DNA of 64,000 bases from NCBI GenBank assembly GCA_015680905.1, contig CM027381.1:71661501-71725500 (forward strand), given 5' to 3'. Of the stretch, positions 43,860 through 56,169 are shown piece by piece (the first letter of the stretch is position 1; every line of letters begins with the position of its first letter). The position numbers and the translations under genes are program-made. The notes under the pieces were generated by a model. That model was not told the DNA's origin, ran no database searches, and saw only the letters and a program-made list of their open reading frames with translations. This DNA comes from Coptis chinensis (lineage: Eukaryota > Streptophyta > Magnoliopsida > Ranunculales > Ranunculaceae).

Positions 43860-45260
43860 TTCGAGTATGATATATATAGAGTCATATCTATCAGTGATTC
43901 GAGTGCTAATATGACATATATAATGTCATATATGAGATAACATTATCAGTCATATAAAAAGTGAGATAACATTCGAGTAAGACATATATAGTGTCATATC
44001 TATCTGTGATTGTTGGTATCGAACGTATAAAACTCTAATTGACATATATTATAAAAAGTGACATAACATTTGAGTATGACATATATAGTGTCATATCTAT
44101 CAGTGAGTATCTAAAATTATATGACATAACTCCTAGGAGGTCGGAAGATATAAAATTATTGTGAATATACCTGCTGGTTCCTCCTCGTATGATGAGGACT
44201 TGCCTGATTAGTACTAATTACAGTAATGAGATTAAGAAACCAATTCTTGATTGTAATGTGTGGGGGGAAAGGGACTATGAACATCTATTATTCATAGCTA
44301 CCTAACTATGAACAATTCTACTTTCCTAGATGTTTCTCAGATAATCGTATGTACTACTTAACAATCAATGTTCATAGTCATGAGCTATGAATATTCTTTT
44401 GTTCAAACCACAATTCGACTATGAACAATGATTGTTCATAGTTCTAGGTAGCTATGAAACGATGATTGTTCATAGTTCGGTAATATGAACACTCAATGCT
44501 ATGAACAATGAGTGTTGAGCTATGAACAATGAGTGTTCATACCACAATTGACTATGAACAATGATTGTTCATAGTCATGAAGCTATGAACATTCTTTGTT
44601 CATACCACAATTGGACTATGAACATAACGTAGGTTGAGAGCTTTGCAGAGAATATGTCATATGTTAACATAACATTCTAGTATGACAAATATAGTGTTAT
44701 ATCTATCTGGATTCTTATGATATACTACCAAACGAATATATTATAAAAATTGACATAACATTCGAGTATGACATATATAGTGTCATATCTATCAGCGATT
44801 CATATAACATTTGAGTATGACATATAGTATTACATATATAAGTGATTGTAGCGCTTATGACATACTACCAACTCTATAAAACTCATACTAGCATATATTA
44901 TAAAAAATAACATAATATTCGAGTATGACATATATCTAATTGTGATTGCTACGCTTATTGACTACGCTCATATATATCTAATTGTGATTGCTACGCTCAT
45001 ATATCGAGTATGAGACCCAACGTATAAAACTCTTATTGACATAGCTTATAAAAAGTGACATAACATTTGAGTATGACATATAGTCATATATATCAGTGAT
45101 TGTAGCGCTTATGACATACTACTACTAAACGTATAAAACTCTTATTGACATACTATCCTCTTAAACAATTGTTTTATTGTACCATCCATAAAGTATGATA
45201 TACTTTCTGTTTATAGAACATGAGTACGATATACCATAAAGTATGATATACTACATCCTA
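43860..45260. repeat. Palindrome-rich tandem repeat region, left cluster
   Basis: Two palindromes dominate. One is TATGACATATATAGTGTCATA, repeated about eight times with CATAACATTCGAG before it and ATCTATC.GTGATT after it. The other is CTATGAACAATGATTGTTCATAG-like, repeated about seven times between 44275 and 44630, often preceded by CCACAATTGGA. Around them recur CTTATTGACATA and ATTATAAAAAGTGACATAAC, giving longer units of about 100-130 bp. No coding sequence. Confidence 0.8.
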
Positions 45261-45415
45261 TATGACATTTTTTATAACATATATCCATGCTTTTACAATG
45301 CAATACCGGTAGTAGGTCACGTACTCGTACTCTATGAAATATTAACTTATAAGTAATACTCGCCACACCCGATTGTCTCTCTACACACGCAAATTTATTC
45401 CAAAAAAACGGTCTT

Positions 45416-45540
45416 TGCTCTCTCCACACCCCATTTTTGTTAATATGACCATTATAACCTTAAATAACTCTCAACTCTCTCCACACCCCATTTTTGTTAA
45501 TATGACCATTATAACCTTAAATAACTCTCTCCACACCCCA
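45416..45540. repeat. Tandem duplication, about 60 bp unit
   Basis: CTCTCCACACCCCATTTTTG followed by TTAATATGACCATTATAACC and TTAAATAACTCT is present twice, with the start of a third unit. It sits between the left palindrome cluster and the first transposase pseudogene. Confidence 0.85.
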
Positions 45541-46084
45541 TTGTAATTCAAACGAGCTCTTCACCGCATTTCTTACTACTCCCGAACACTCCTACCACTC
45601 ATGCTCTCTGAAATTTCTCCCCTCCCTCTGTTGTTCTCTTTAGGTTAGTCTTGAGTCACCCACAAAATTGTTGTTATTCCCACCAAATTTTCACTTTAAG
45701 AATGGACTCATGTCTTTGGAAGCAACGCTCAAGATAAATTCTCCCGCCAAAATCAAAATGATAACTTTGATTAGTGTTAAAAGTGACATGAAGTCAGCCT
45801 TTAACACTACCGCAATCAAATTATTATTCCGATGATGAACTTTACAACAATGTTGAAATTAGCTATCCCGATATGACCGAATCATTTACAACAATTGAGG
45901 TAATAATGTAATTTGAAAGCTTGTATTTTTATTTATTTTATCAATAACTTAGCAAAAACAATTTTTAGCCAATAGTATCTAAAATCAAGGGTTTACGAGG
46001 TTTTGAAGATCGCCACTTGTTGATCCGATGGTGTTCGGCCGGTTGGTATGATCATTGGAGTTGTGGTTGTGATATCAAGGTCCG

Positions 46085-48585
46085 ATAATTCGACTTGGGC
46101 GAAGACTTAGAGTTTTCTTGAGTTGCGAAAGGAGTGGAAAATTTAGACCATCCGTAAAAGCCGAAAATATTGAACAAAACCAAAGAATATAGGCAATCCA
46201 AATTTGAAGAAATGTGGTCATCCATTTGTGTTGAAAGGGGAATTACTAAACGAAGGTGGATGGATACTTGAGTGTTATGTGTGGAACTCATAATCATACT
46301 ATTGGGGAGCATCTTATATGTCGTGCATTAAATTAAGGTTAAAAGTCAAGAAAAATTGATTGTTCAGATTTGTCTTTGAGTGGTATTAAACCGCGTGAAA
46401 TTTTACCCCTCTTGAAACAGAGAGATGACAATAATTTGTCAAACAAAAGCACTTTATACAATTATCGTCCACAAGAATCAGGTTGGTTCGGTTGAGTGGA
46501 AGAAACCAAATGCAAGAATTTCTAAGAAATTTAGAAGAATTTGGGTACATAGAGTTTCATAGGGATAATCCAGTAACAGGTGAATGTAGAGATTTGTTGT
46601 TTGCACATCCCCAATCAATTCATTTGGCAAAGTGTTTTTCCCGAGGTCATTGTCATGGATTGCACGTACAAGACGAATGTCTTCAAGATGCCATTGTTTG
46701 AAGTTGTTGGGTTCACATCCACGATGAAGACATTCTGTATTGCTTTTGGGTATTTGGAGATTGAGAAAGAAGGTTCTTACCTATGGGTTTTGAAGAGGTT
46801 GCGTGATATTTTGGACTACAAAGCTACTTCTGTAAAGATAATTACGACTGATTGTGAGTTGGCACTTATGAATGCGATAGCTATAGTGTTTCCTGAAGCT
46901 GCACACTTCTTGTGTCGAGTTCACATCAGGAGGAACATCGAGACAAAGGCCAAAAACATTTGAGAAATTTGTTGAGTATGAACAATTTATGTTTATGTTC
47001 AAAACAGTTGATAACAGCTAAAATGCATCAAGTTGAGTACTTGGAACACCCACGTTGTTTTAAACTTGAGTACGGAGATCATTATGGTGTTGTGGAATAC
47101 ATAGAAGACCGCTGGCTTTTCGGCACAAAGAAAGGTTTGTCTCGGCTTGGATAGATCTCCATATGCATTTTGGTACTTCGAAAGCAAGAACCGAATTGAA
47201 AGTATGCATTCCTCTTTGAAGAGGCATTTGGCGCTCTAGCAATAATGGTAACTTCAAAAACTTTAATTTGATTAATAATCTCTTGACAAATCAAGTGACG
47301 AAATTGAAAGTTCTTTTAATAGGAGCTTGAATCTTTGGGATCATCGTTACAAACAAAACACATATGTGCAACTTAGAGGGTACATTTCTAGAGATGCATT
47401 GGATTTGATAGCAAAAGAGCTAATAAGGTCCGTTAGAGTTGGGACGATGAAATTCGTTGTCGTTGTGTTTACAAGAGTATGTATGGGCTTCCTTGTGCTT
47501 GTGAGTTATGTGAAATTGTTCTAATTGGTAGGGGAAGCATCCCCTTATCTTTGATACACCCTAGGTGGAGACAGCTTAGTAGCACTCGATTGATCTTCCT
47601 AATGGGTCCTTTGATATTCAGCCCGAGCTTGCAGACGCATTCGGAAAGAAGTTTCATTAAACCTCGGATGAACAAAAGGTTTTGATGCTGAAAAAGTGTG
47701 TAGAACTAGGTGATCCAAAGGCAACTTTCAGGCGAGAGCCTCGGGTCAACACCAATGTGAGGGGTAGGCCACCTGGAATAAAAATTGGTGTGAAGACTTG
47801 TAAAGATAAAAGGGACACAAAGAGAGCCTCCAAATTGAGTATGCACAAACAGTTGAGGAACAAATTGTAACTCAAGAAAGCAAGAATAGTAAAGCCAAGA
47901 AGTTGGTACCATGCAAAAGAAAACCAAGAAGAACTCATATTCAAGTGTTTGTAGATTTACCTGAAATTGGGTCTAATTGGGATGATGGGCTACGTGACTT
48001 AAATCCATTGATACGAGACTTCATTGTGGATTGGCAAGATGTTGAACCGAATGGACATTGTGGATTTAGCGCGATTGCACGATGCTTAGGGTCTAATGGA
48101 GGTGATGCATGGATTACTGTGAGGGCTCTTATGTTGACAGAGTTGATTTCCCATGAGGCAGATTATACTTCAATGATGGGTGGAGAAGAACGAAAAGAAG
48201 CGATCAAGACAAATCTACGATGTACAGTTCCATATACGATGAACCCCAAAGAATGGTTTGAACTTCCTTCAATGGGATTTTTAGCCGCTAATACTTTTCA
48301 GTGTGTCCTTGTCGTCATTGGAGAGAAAGAATGTATGTCATACTTTCCTTTGTGGACTGCTCCGATCCAACTCGTGTCGGATAAGCGGCAATAGGCCACA
48401 TTGGAGGAGGCACACATTTTGTGAAACTCGTGCTAGAAGATGATAGTCCTATTCCACCACTTGCTCCAGGGTGGGAGTCATTTGCATGGACAGATGCTTG
48501 GGATTGGGAAACTATAATGGAACCAAGGATCGTGAAGTGGTATAAAAGGGTTCCAAAAAATGTTATGGATTTAGACCTTTCGTAA
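46085..48585 (+). pseudogene. Mutator-like transposase with C-terminal OTU domain, decayed
   Basis: Blocks in order on the plus strand, in shifting frames: FAR1-like N-terminal piece (SCERSGKFRPS near 46110; CGTHNHTIGEH near 46280), a lead-in (GIKPREILPLLKQRDDNN), the MULE transposase core (VIVMDCTYKTN, FEVVGFTSTMKTFCIAF, IITTDCELALMNAI, AAHFLCRVHIRRNI at 46560-46960), NRIESMHSSLKRHL near 47190, a SWIM-like zinc finger (MYGLPCACELCE near 47480), a GRPPG linker, and an OTU cysteine-protease domain from about 47960. The OTU part keeps the nucleophile block DVEPNGHCGFSAIA and, after one more frameshift near 48393, the His block GGTHFVKLVL. Many stops and frameshifts show it is dead, though the OTU frame stays open for 163 codons. 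Confidence 0.82.
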
Positions 48586-48599
48586 CTATCCTTTGTAAT

Positions 48600-49288
48600 T
48601 GACAGGGTTTTGGCTTTAATATCTATTTTGTGTATGTGTATATACTTGTCATAAATTGCGTAATGTATTAGAATATGTCGAAAATGGTATTAACTAGTTT
48701 TTGTTAAGTGCTCTGTAAATAGCATTAAAATGCAAGAATATGGTAAGTGCTTTGTCGGTTTAAAGGTAGGAACCAAAGGCGTGTCGAGCTTGTGAACTTT
48801 ATTACTTGTGTTGTGACAAAAGAACACCAAATGCCTTTTACAAAGACAAAGTGAACGAGGGACTGATGGGTTCTAGAACAAGCTATCTTAATTAAGTAAT
48901 AAGAATTCAGGATCCGGCGAACTAGCAAGGATATTCCCCGCCATACAAAAATGCAAAGAGATTTTTTTTCTCTTGTAAACATAAGTCGAGTATGTTTATG
49001 ATGCTCTGCAGTGTACTCTGAATCCCGTTTTTATAGCTAATTTTGGCACTTGTTTGAACTTGCATTAATTTAGTGAATTGGCAATGGAACGAGCAACCTA
49101 GAGTCCAATACACATCTTAATCTCGACAAATGTTTCTTAATCACGGTTTTGCACAAACTTTTGTTTTTCAAACATTCTCTTATAACATTTTTTATAAAGT
49201 TTGGGATATCATATGTAGCAATGACTTCATGGAGATTACAATTATCATTAAACCCTAACTATCAATGTTCTAAACCATCATTTTAAAC
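48600..49288. other. Intergenic, nothing recognised
   Basis: AT-rich spacer after the OTU-type transposase. Minus-strand frames at 48982-48725 and 49113-48922 have no motif. Confidence 0.35.
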
Positions 49289-49421
49289 ATGCCTCCACGA
49301 ACACGAGGAGGATCAAGCACCCAAACCCGAAAAAGAAAATGTAACGAAGTGCCACCAATTCCCATTGTTGACAACTCCTCCACTAGAAATTTCATTGCCA
49401 ACCATCGTAGGCTTAGAGTAA
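49289..49421 (+). CDS. Candidate first exon of an unrecognised gene
   Basis: The frame begins MPPRTRGGSSTQTRKRKC, runs through PPIPIVDNSS and NHRRLR, and reaches a good donor GTAAGT. The basic N-terminus resembles the start of many plant transposon proteins, but no second exon was identified, so this is only a candidate. Confidence 0.25.
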
Positions 49422-49796
49422 GTTCATCTCTCTTTCATTTTGATTTAGTTATGACATTTTTCATGCTTGTCGAGTGAGCTGGAGCTTTAACGATCTTAGC
49501 GAGTAAAGGGTATCGCGGACAAAACCAAGTTGGTTGGTTTTGTCTCTCTATCCTCAACTTCTCTCTCATTTTTTCTTCGCCCCCAATACCCTTTCTCCTT
49601 CACCCAACTCTCTCTCTCCCCGAAGCTCCGCTCACTCCCCACTGCCATGCAGTATACTAGTTGAATGTTCTTAGAATTTGTTGTTCTCTGCTAAAATTTT
49701 ATAACTGGTCGAAATATATTTTATACCCTTATCTTATCTTCACTCTCTTATCTTATCTTCAATGCTACTCTATTGTCCTCCATACTACATAGTGGA

Positions 49797-50040
49797 CTTT
49801 AAGTGTTCATACTCCTAGTGGCTCAAATAGGGGGGTATCTCAAATTGACCCATGAACATTCAGTGTTCATACTCCTAGTGGACTATGAACACTGAATGTT
49901 CATACTCTTGTTGGACTATGAACATTCAGTGTTCATACCATGGAATTATGAACAGTGAATGTTCATACTCTTGTTGGACTATGAACAATGAATGTTCATA
50001 CTCTTGTCGGACTATGAACAACGAATGTTTATACTCTTGT
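49797..50040. repeat. Palindromic minisatellite, about 36 bp unit
   Basis: Five to six units of GGACTATGAACA.TGAATGTTC followed by ATACTCTTGTT. Each unit holds the palindrome TATGAACA..GA.TGTTCATA. The open frame 49885-50121 is just this repeat translated. Confidence 0.85.
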
Positions 50041-50319
50041 TGGACAGCTTATACATTGTCGTATATAAACTTTCTTTGTTATATAGTGTTGTGCATAGCT
50101 TATTCAGTGTCGTCCATATAATGTCGTATATAAGCTCTGCGAGTAGATATGACACTATAACTGTCACACTTATATGTTATGTCACTTCTTACAAAATTGA
50201 CGGGTCGGTATGTCTAAGTGACATACTTTTGCAAGGTAAAAACTCCAATCGTTGACATCTCACTGCATATGTCGCATGCTTCCACAATGCCATTTCTAGT
50301 TGCATATATTTGGCATAAA

Positions 50320-50740
50320 GTATGATATACTTTCTGTTTATAAAACTATCATTAATTCTTATGTACCTGGTAGTAGACCACGTACTCTGTACTCTATGAA
50401 ATTTTGCATAACATACTATACTATGTATGTTAATTAAAAGCAGATTTACAATTATTTTTACATAATACATTCGTACCGCGTTGGGTATGTACTTTGTTAT
50501 GTATGACGGTATGCTATGATATTTTCCATGACATACTATACTATGTATGTTATTTATAATCACATACATCGTTATTTTTACATAGTACCTTCGTAAGGTG
50601 TTACTTATGACATACTTTCTTGGCTATGGACTATTCGGATGACATACTATCATCAACATAATGATATAGACAATTATTTGTTTATACTAATTTTTAGTGA
50701 AGTATTTTTAATGACATACTTTACTATGTATGAGCTAGGA
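50320..50740. repeat. Dispersed repeat with GACATACTATACTATGTATG
   Basis: The part 50452-50653 matches 53764-53970 in the same orientation at high identity (ACATAATACATTCGTAC, GTTATGTATGACGGTA, ACATAGTACCTTCG). The end (GACATACTATCAT, TATACTAATTTTTAGTGAA) recurs there and at 59090-59170. The start (AAAGTATGATATACTTTCTG) recurs at 45190. Confidence 0.75.
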
Positions 50741-50759
50741 TTTTTGGTGAACACGGTTT

Positions 50760-52563
50760 ACATCCGGTAAAGTTAAATTGTTTTTTAGTGGGGAAGAAGT
50801 TGGGTTAGCATTACAAATAAGGATTGCTGGAACCATCATTATGGTTTGACTAGAAAGATGCCTAAAGAAGGTGATGCAACTGCCGTGCTTAAATATTTTA
50901 TGCAGAAGAGTGCCGAGAATCCCCAGTTTTACTATGCTATTGATCTAGATCAAAATGGGGCTCGCAGAAACTTTTTCGGGTTGATGGGAGGTCTCGAGTG
51001 CAATATGAGTATTTCGATGTTGTCTCTTTTGATACCACATAACGTCTGAAATGCATACTCATATGATTGATTAATCGAGTCAATCGCGATCGATTCGATT
51101 CAGTTATTTGGTTGCACGCTGTTACTTGAGATGAGACGAAGATACATTCATATGGTTGTTTAAGGCCTGGCTTGCAGCCATGGGGGGTCGTCGCCAACTG
51201 CAATCATCACTTACCAGGATAGAGCGATGACTGCAGCCATTGCAAAAGTGTTCCCTGATACTCGTCATCGTTCCTGTCTTTGGCATATTATGCAGAAATT
51301 TCAAGAGAAGCTATCCTTTACTAAAATTGAGACACTAGTAACTGACCTGAATAACACTATTTCTCTCCACGTATTTTTTTTGCTAAAGGGTAATTGTATT
51401 AGATAGCAAAGAAAAACAAGATACATTTTGTGAGGGCCCGGGTAGACCACTCCAACATACATTTCCTAAATTTTTAAGAAATAAATCTGAAATAAGTAGA
51501 ATGTTGATTCTCTAACCTATAAACAAAATTGGGTCTATTCTCCCACCATTGCTTCTGGCCTTTTGCTAGGGTCTCTCCTCGTATAAGATTGTTGGTTTTG
51601 AAAGAAGATGGTGTACAATAATAGAGAAGAATGAGTTGTCTGCAAATCCTTGGTTGACAGAAATGTATAATATGCGGGAGAAATGGGTTCCTTGTTATCT
51701 CAGTGACACATTTTTTGCTAGTATGCATACGACTGGGAGGAGTGAATCGATGAATTCTCGTTACGACCAATTCGTAAATTCGAGCACTATGCTGATGGAG
51801 TTTGTACATGGTAATGAGAGATCTTTGGCTTTGATTGCTAGGAATGAAAGATATGCTGATTACCGCACTGAGCATAGTTCACGAATTGTGGCTAAAGATG
51901 CTTTCCTCCTTATGCATGCTGCGAAGGTCTATACGATTAATGCATTCAATATATTTAAGGAGCAATTAGAGAAGGCAAAGATGGAGTACAAAATTGATGG
52001 GGACGAGATTGTCAACAATGGAACCGGAAGCTACATGGTGAAATTCAGAGACCATGAAAGAAGTCCGTTTGGAAAGTGAGTTTCAATAGAGGAACCTTAG
52101 AGGGAGACTGTGAATGTAAGTATTTTCACTTTATGGGGTTACTTTGTGGTCATATGTTAAAGATTTTTTTCAGCGCTAACGAAAATCGAAGAGATTCCAA
52201 GGCATTTTCTTTTTGAAGCGGTGGATGCAAAAGGCAAACACGTATAGAGCGGACTTTCATACTGGATTAGTGGCCAACCATGAAAACCATGAACTTTTGA
52301 GAGTGGCTCATTGTATCAAGGTTGCTTCTCAAGTGGCTTACGATGTGGGGAGTAGTGTTGAGGCTTATTCATATTTTATAGAAAAGATGGATGAAATGGC
52401 TAAGCATGTCTCAACGTTGAATATAGCTTCGAACGAAGGAGACGAAGATAATGAAGTTGAAGAGTCTTTCTTTGATACCTCACAGGTTATGATTGTGATA
52501 TTAATGTTTAATTTGATATAGGTTTAGTGTTTAATGTTATTTGATTTATTATAATGTTTAATT

Positions 52564-52626
<63 letters not shown>

Positions 52627-52820
52627 TACTTCAAATCTTTATTTCGGATATTGATTTTGAATCCCAACATTTCTCAAACAAAAGGGATGAAGAAGAAAGC
52701 AGAGAGATGGAAATCCCCGGAGAAATAGCCCTAAACAATCCGGGAAGAATGTGTAGAAACCGTGGAAAAATAAGACTCGAGAAATTGTCCAAGAGAAAAA
52801 TAAGACGTAATTTGTGAAAT
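50760..52820 (+). pseudogene. FAR1/FRS-type Mutator-derived transposase, decayed
   Basis: The FAR1/FHY3/FRS family derives from Mutator-like transposases. Blocks in order: LTRKMPKEGDATAVLKYF and NPQFYYAIDLDQNG (50840 on), YFDVVSFDTT with the first catalytic Asp (about 51010), AIITYQDRAMTAAIAKVF and RHRSCLWHIMQKF with the second (51200-51300), ELSANPWLTEMYNMREKWV and TTGRSESMNSRYDQFV (51630 on), a SWIM finger C-E-C..C-G-H in GDCECKYFHFMGLLCGHM (about 52108), and the C-terminal basic tail ending near 52817. The DNA-binding domain is missing at the N-terminus, frames change several times, and about 51366-51600 interrupts homology like an intron or insertion. A (TA)n run also interrupts it. Confidence 0.8.
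52566..52623. repeat. (TA)n microsatellite
   Basis: About 28 uninterrupted TA units between the last two blocks of the FRS-type pseudogene, probably within a former intron. Confidence 0.95.
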
Positions 52821-52959
52821 GTAAGTATTTTTTTGTTGCTAGGTTGCTTGGTTTGTAGGTTAATACATAATCTATGATATGTTAGAAGGGTGCACATGCT
52901 TTGTGCATTTTGGTATTTTTCTGACCCTCTACTTGATATATGAAAGTGATTATCTTTGT

Positions 52960-53670
52960 GGTTGTTCATACCTATTTAGGGGTATGAACAATCACCGCTC
53001 AAACCCCCAATATGAGCTATGAACACTCATTGTTCATATCTTAACATGACCTATGAACACTCATTGTTCATGTGAACAACCATTGATGATGCATTAGCCA
53101 ATGCATATGTCATTGAACTTGGCATATGTGATGCAGTACAGGTTGCCAATGCATATGTCAATGAACTGGAAAAGCGGGCAACAAAGTCGGAAAGACATGG
53201 ACGCGACCATATTTGATCAGAAACGTCAAAATAAGCATAACCCACTGCTTTGCCATGGGCACCACCCTCTCGGGCCTTAAATCCATCGTTTAGGCATTCA
53301 AAATCACGTTTTTGCCGTTTTAGGAAAGTTTTGTTTTTGCTATATCTTTTGATAAGAGAGTTCGTTTTTTATTTGGCCAGCTGTGTTAGCTATATTTTGA
53401 TTAGTAGTTTCTTATTACGTGGTTATCCCAAAACTTTCCATTTTTGAAATTTTTTAAGTTTTGTGGTAATCAGGGTATTTCGCCTATATAAAGGCTGGTA
53501 GTATGTATTAGAGTTTTCAGTTTTGGTTTTGAGTTAATCATATTAAGAGTTACCACAATTGGACTATGAACAGTGATATTAAGAGTTAATCATTTTGAGT
53601 TAATCATATTATGAGCTATGAACATTCTTTGTTCATATCACAATTGGACTATGAACAGTGATTGATCATA
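52960..53670. repeat. Palindrome clusters right of the FRS pseudogene
   Basis: The palindrome CTATGAACA.T.ATTGTTCATA recurs at 52960-53078 and 53560-53670, the latter with the same CACAATTGGACTATGAACA lead as in the left cluster. Between them a short duplication (GCCAATGCATATGTCA.TGAA, 53095-53170) and a candidate TATA motif CTATATAAAGGC (53484-53495), possibly part of a solo LTR, are seen; no gene. Confidence 0.6.
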
Positions 53671-53763
53671 GTTCGGAGTGTGACGAGTATTACTCTTACT
53701 TATAAGCCCATATAAACTACAAACAATTAAGATCTAACAATTAATTATCCTCTTAATTATCGC

Positions 53764-54045
53764 TCCATTAATTATTTTTACATAATACATTCGTACTGCG
53801 TTGGGTATGTAGTTTGTTATGTATGACGGTACGCTATGATATTTTTCATGACATACTATACTATGTATGTTCTTTATAATCACATATAACGTTATGAAAC
53901 ATAGTACCTTCGAAAGGTGTTACTTATGACATACTTTCTTGGATGACTATTCGGATGACATACTATCATGTATGTCAAACATAATGATATATATACATTT
54001 GTCTATACTAATTTTTAGTGAATTTTAATCACATACTTTACTACT
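53764..54045. repeat. Second copy of the GACATACTATACTATG repeat
   Basis: Direct copy of 50452-50735, with small deletions, lying to the right of the FRS-type pseudogene; the first copy lies to its left. Confidence 0.75.
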
Positions 54046-54639
54046 TATAATGCTTTGTGAGTTTTGAGATTTTGCGGCTCCTTTGGAGCCTTGGAGGAAT
54101 GAATGTTGCACGCGTCAATGAATGGTACGAGTTAGGAAAATTTTCTAGTAGGGTGGAGTTCAATACAATAGCTAACACAATAGCATTTTGGATAGTGATG
54201 GATAAATATGATGATCTATTTTGGATGATACTTAGGCACCTAGCTTTTCGGATAAGTGTGTAACTTCAGAACTTATAAATAACTATAAATATTCCAAAAT
54301 ATAGTATTTGGTTGAATATGGATTTTGTTAGTTGGTTCAAATTTTCGTTTCATATGAATCTTAGGAAATTCGAAGAAAAGAGTGGAATCCGAAAAAGAGA
54401 AGCAATGAAATCTCATGTAATGGCATCTAATTTAAGAGAGAGAGAGAAAAAAAATGACTTTTTCGTTGTGAGAGAGTTAGATATGACATTTTCTTTCCTT
54501 TGTGGAGAGTTAGAAAAACTTTTTAGATGGTTTCTTTGAGGTCTTTTGAGAGAGAACATAACAACAAGAAGTACCAAATCCAAAATAAATTCTAACTTCA
54601 TTAAGTCATGAGTATCTCCCAATAATTACATAGTCATAA

Positions 54640-55795
54640 AACCAAAGCACCTAATGAGTAATGAAATCCTCATGAAATTATCCTTAACAAAATTGACATT
54701 TTCAAATACATGGACAAAATGGATCATCACTCTTGTCCCCACATTCTAAAAATCTAAAGTATTTGTTACTTACGGACCCCCAATTTGTGTTGGGCAGACT
54801 CCCAAAAAAAATTATTATTACAAGTGCCATTGGTCTCAAAAAATCTAAAAAAACAACAATTATTACAAGTATGCCATTGGTCCCAAAAAAGTTGAATTCA
54901 AAAACCCCAAACTTAAACGACCCGGCTAGGTCGTTTGGGACTTAGTACAAACAACCCGGCCAAGTCGTTTGGGACTTAGTACAAACAACTTGGCCACACC
55001 GTTTGAATTGGGACTTAGTCCAAACGACCCGGCCACACCGGTCAAGAACCTAAAAAACAGAACTTTAAATTTTTTTCAAAGTTCAAATCCCAAATGACAT
55101 GGCCATACCGTCTAGACTGAGTCCAAAACGATATGGGCATGTTGTTTGGGATTTGGACTTAGAAAAAAATGGCCACACCGTTTGGGACTTAGAAAAATCC
55201 CCAACGATATGGCCACACCGTTTGGACTAAGTCTCCAACGATATGGCCACACCATTTGGACTTAGTCCAAAACGATGTGGCCATGTCATTTGGGATTTGA
55301 ACTTTGAAAAAATATAAAGTTCTGTTTTTTGGGCTCTTAACCGGTGTGGCGTCGTTGGACTAAGTCCCAAACGGTGTGGTCAAGTCGTTTGGGACTTAGT
55401 CCAAACGACCTAGCCGGGTCGTTTAAGTTTGGGGTTTCGAATTCAATTTTTTGGGGACCAATGACATACTTGTAATAATTGTTTTTTTTAGATTTTTGAA
55501 ACCAATGGCACACTTGTAATAATTGTTTTTGTGGGAGTGCCCAACACAAATTGGGGTCCCAACATCTAAATGGGACTCATAAACAACCAAAGCAACTAAT
55601 GATCCAACAAAATATACATTTTCAGCACCATATACAATGGATAATCACATTAGCATCCAAGATCCACATTCTAAATTTATAGGAAAAAAAAACCAACTAA
55701 AGCACCGAATGACCCCTAAAAAGATATGCGGTTCAAAGAACAAACACAAAATGGATCACCACTTTAGTTCCCACATTCCAAATCATTTTTTGGCT
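54640..55795. repeat. Three related about 95 bp direct repeats, split by a foldback element
   Basis: Copies near 54640-54755, 55585-55678 and 55690-55785 share AACCAA..CACCTAATGA, ACA..ATGGATCA.CACT and CCCACATTC.AAAT. The foldback element 54774-55559 sits between copies one and two. Confidence 0.55.
54774..55559. mobile_element. Foldback element with internal CGACCCGGCC repeats, 786 bp
   Basis: Left arm (54774 to about 54975) and right arm (about 55380 to 55559) are inverted copies: GGACCCC.AATTTGTGTTGGG, AATTATTACAAGTATG, AAACTTAAACGACCCGGCTA. The interior consists of short repeats of GGCCACACCGTTTGGGACTTAGTCC and its complement in both directions. Frames 54733-54945 and 55549-55337 are mirror images. 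No transposase, and no flanking duplication recognised. Confidence 0.75.
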
Positions 55796-56154
55796 AGATG
55801 ATATAGCAACCATTCCCTACGTCTCTCCAGCCTTAACACCATGAACACCCTTGCTTTTTTGTCATCATCAAGGAGCTCTAAAGCTTTAATGAAAGTAATG
55901 CTATCTAGGTCAGGCATATTTTCTAATTCAGCAATGATCTTTTTGCTTCTTCATGTTCAACACTAGAACCAAAGAATTTGTTTCTTCATATTACGACCCT
56001 TTTCAGAAACTGCAACAGTTTCCATGCCATGAATTGCCTCTTCCATACCCTCTCCAGTGATTTTTTGCAGTTTCCTAGCATTGGATTGATTGCTTGATCG
56101 TGTTGATTGATTCCTCTTAGCATTAGTTGATGGGACTTGAACATTGTTCATCAC
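55795..56154 (-). pseudogene. MYB/SANT-like transposon-associated protein, C-terminal remnant
   Basis: The minus strand reads SNQSNARKLQKITGEGMEEA (56110 region) and, after one or two frameshifts, NMPDLDSITFIKALELLDDD and ARVFMVLRLERRREWLL ending in a stop near 55795. The last part is the typical C-terminus of plant MYB/SANT-like proteins that accompany PIF/Harbinger transposases. The MYB domain itself is not seen. Confidence 0.6.
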
Positions 56155-56169
56155 CTTTTGCCTTCGTTC

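Noticed and set aside
49885-50121. Cys/Ser repeat protein MNTECSYSCWT
   Set aside because: The repeat is the palindromic 36 bp minisatellite read in one frame; other frames are equally open.
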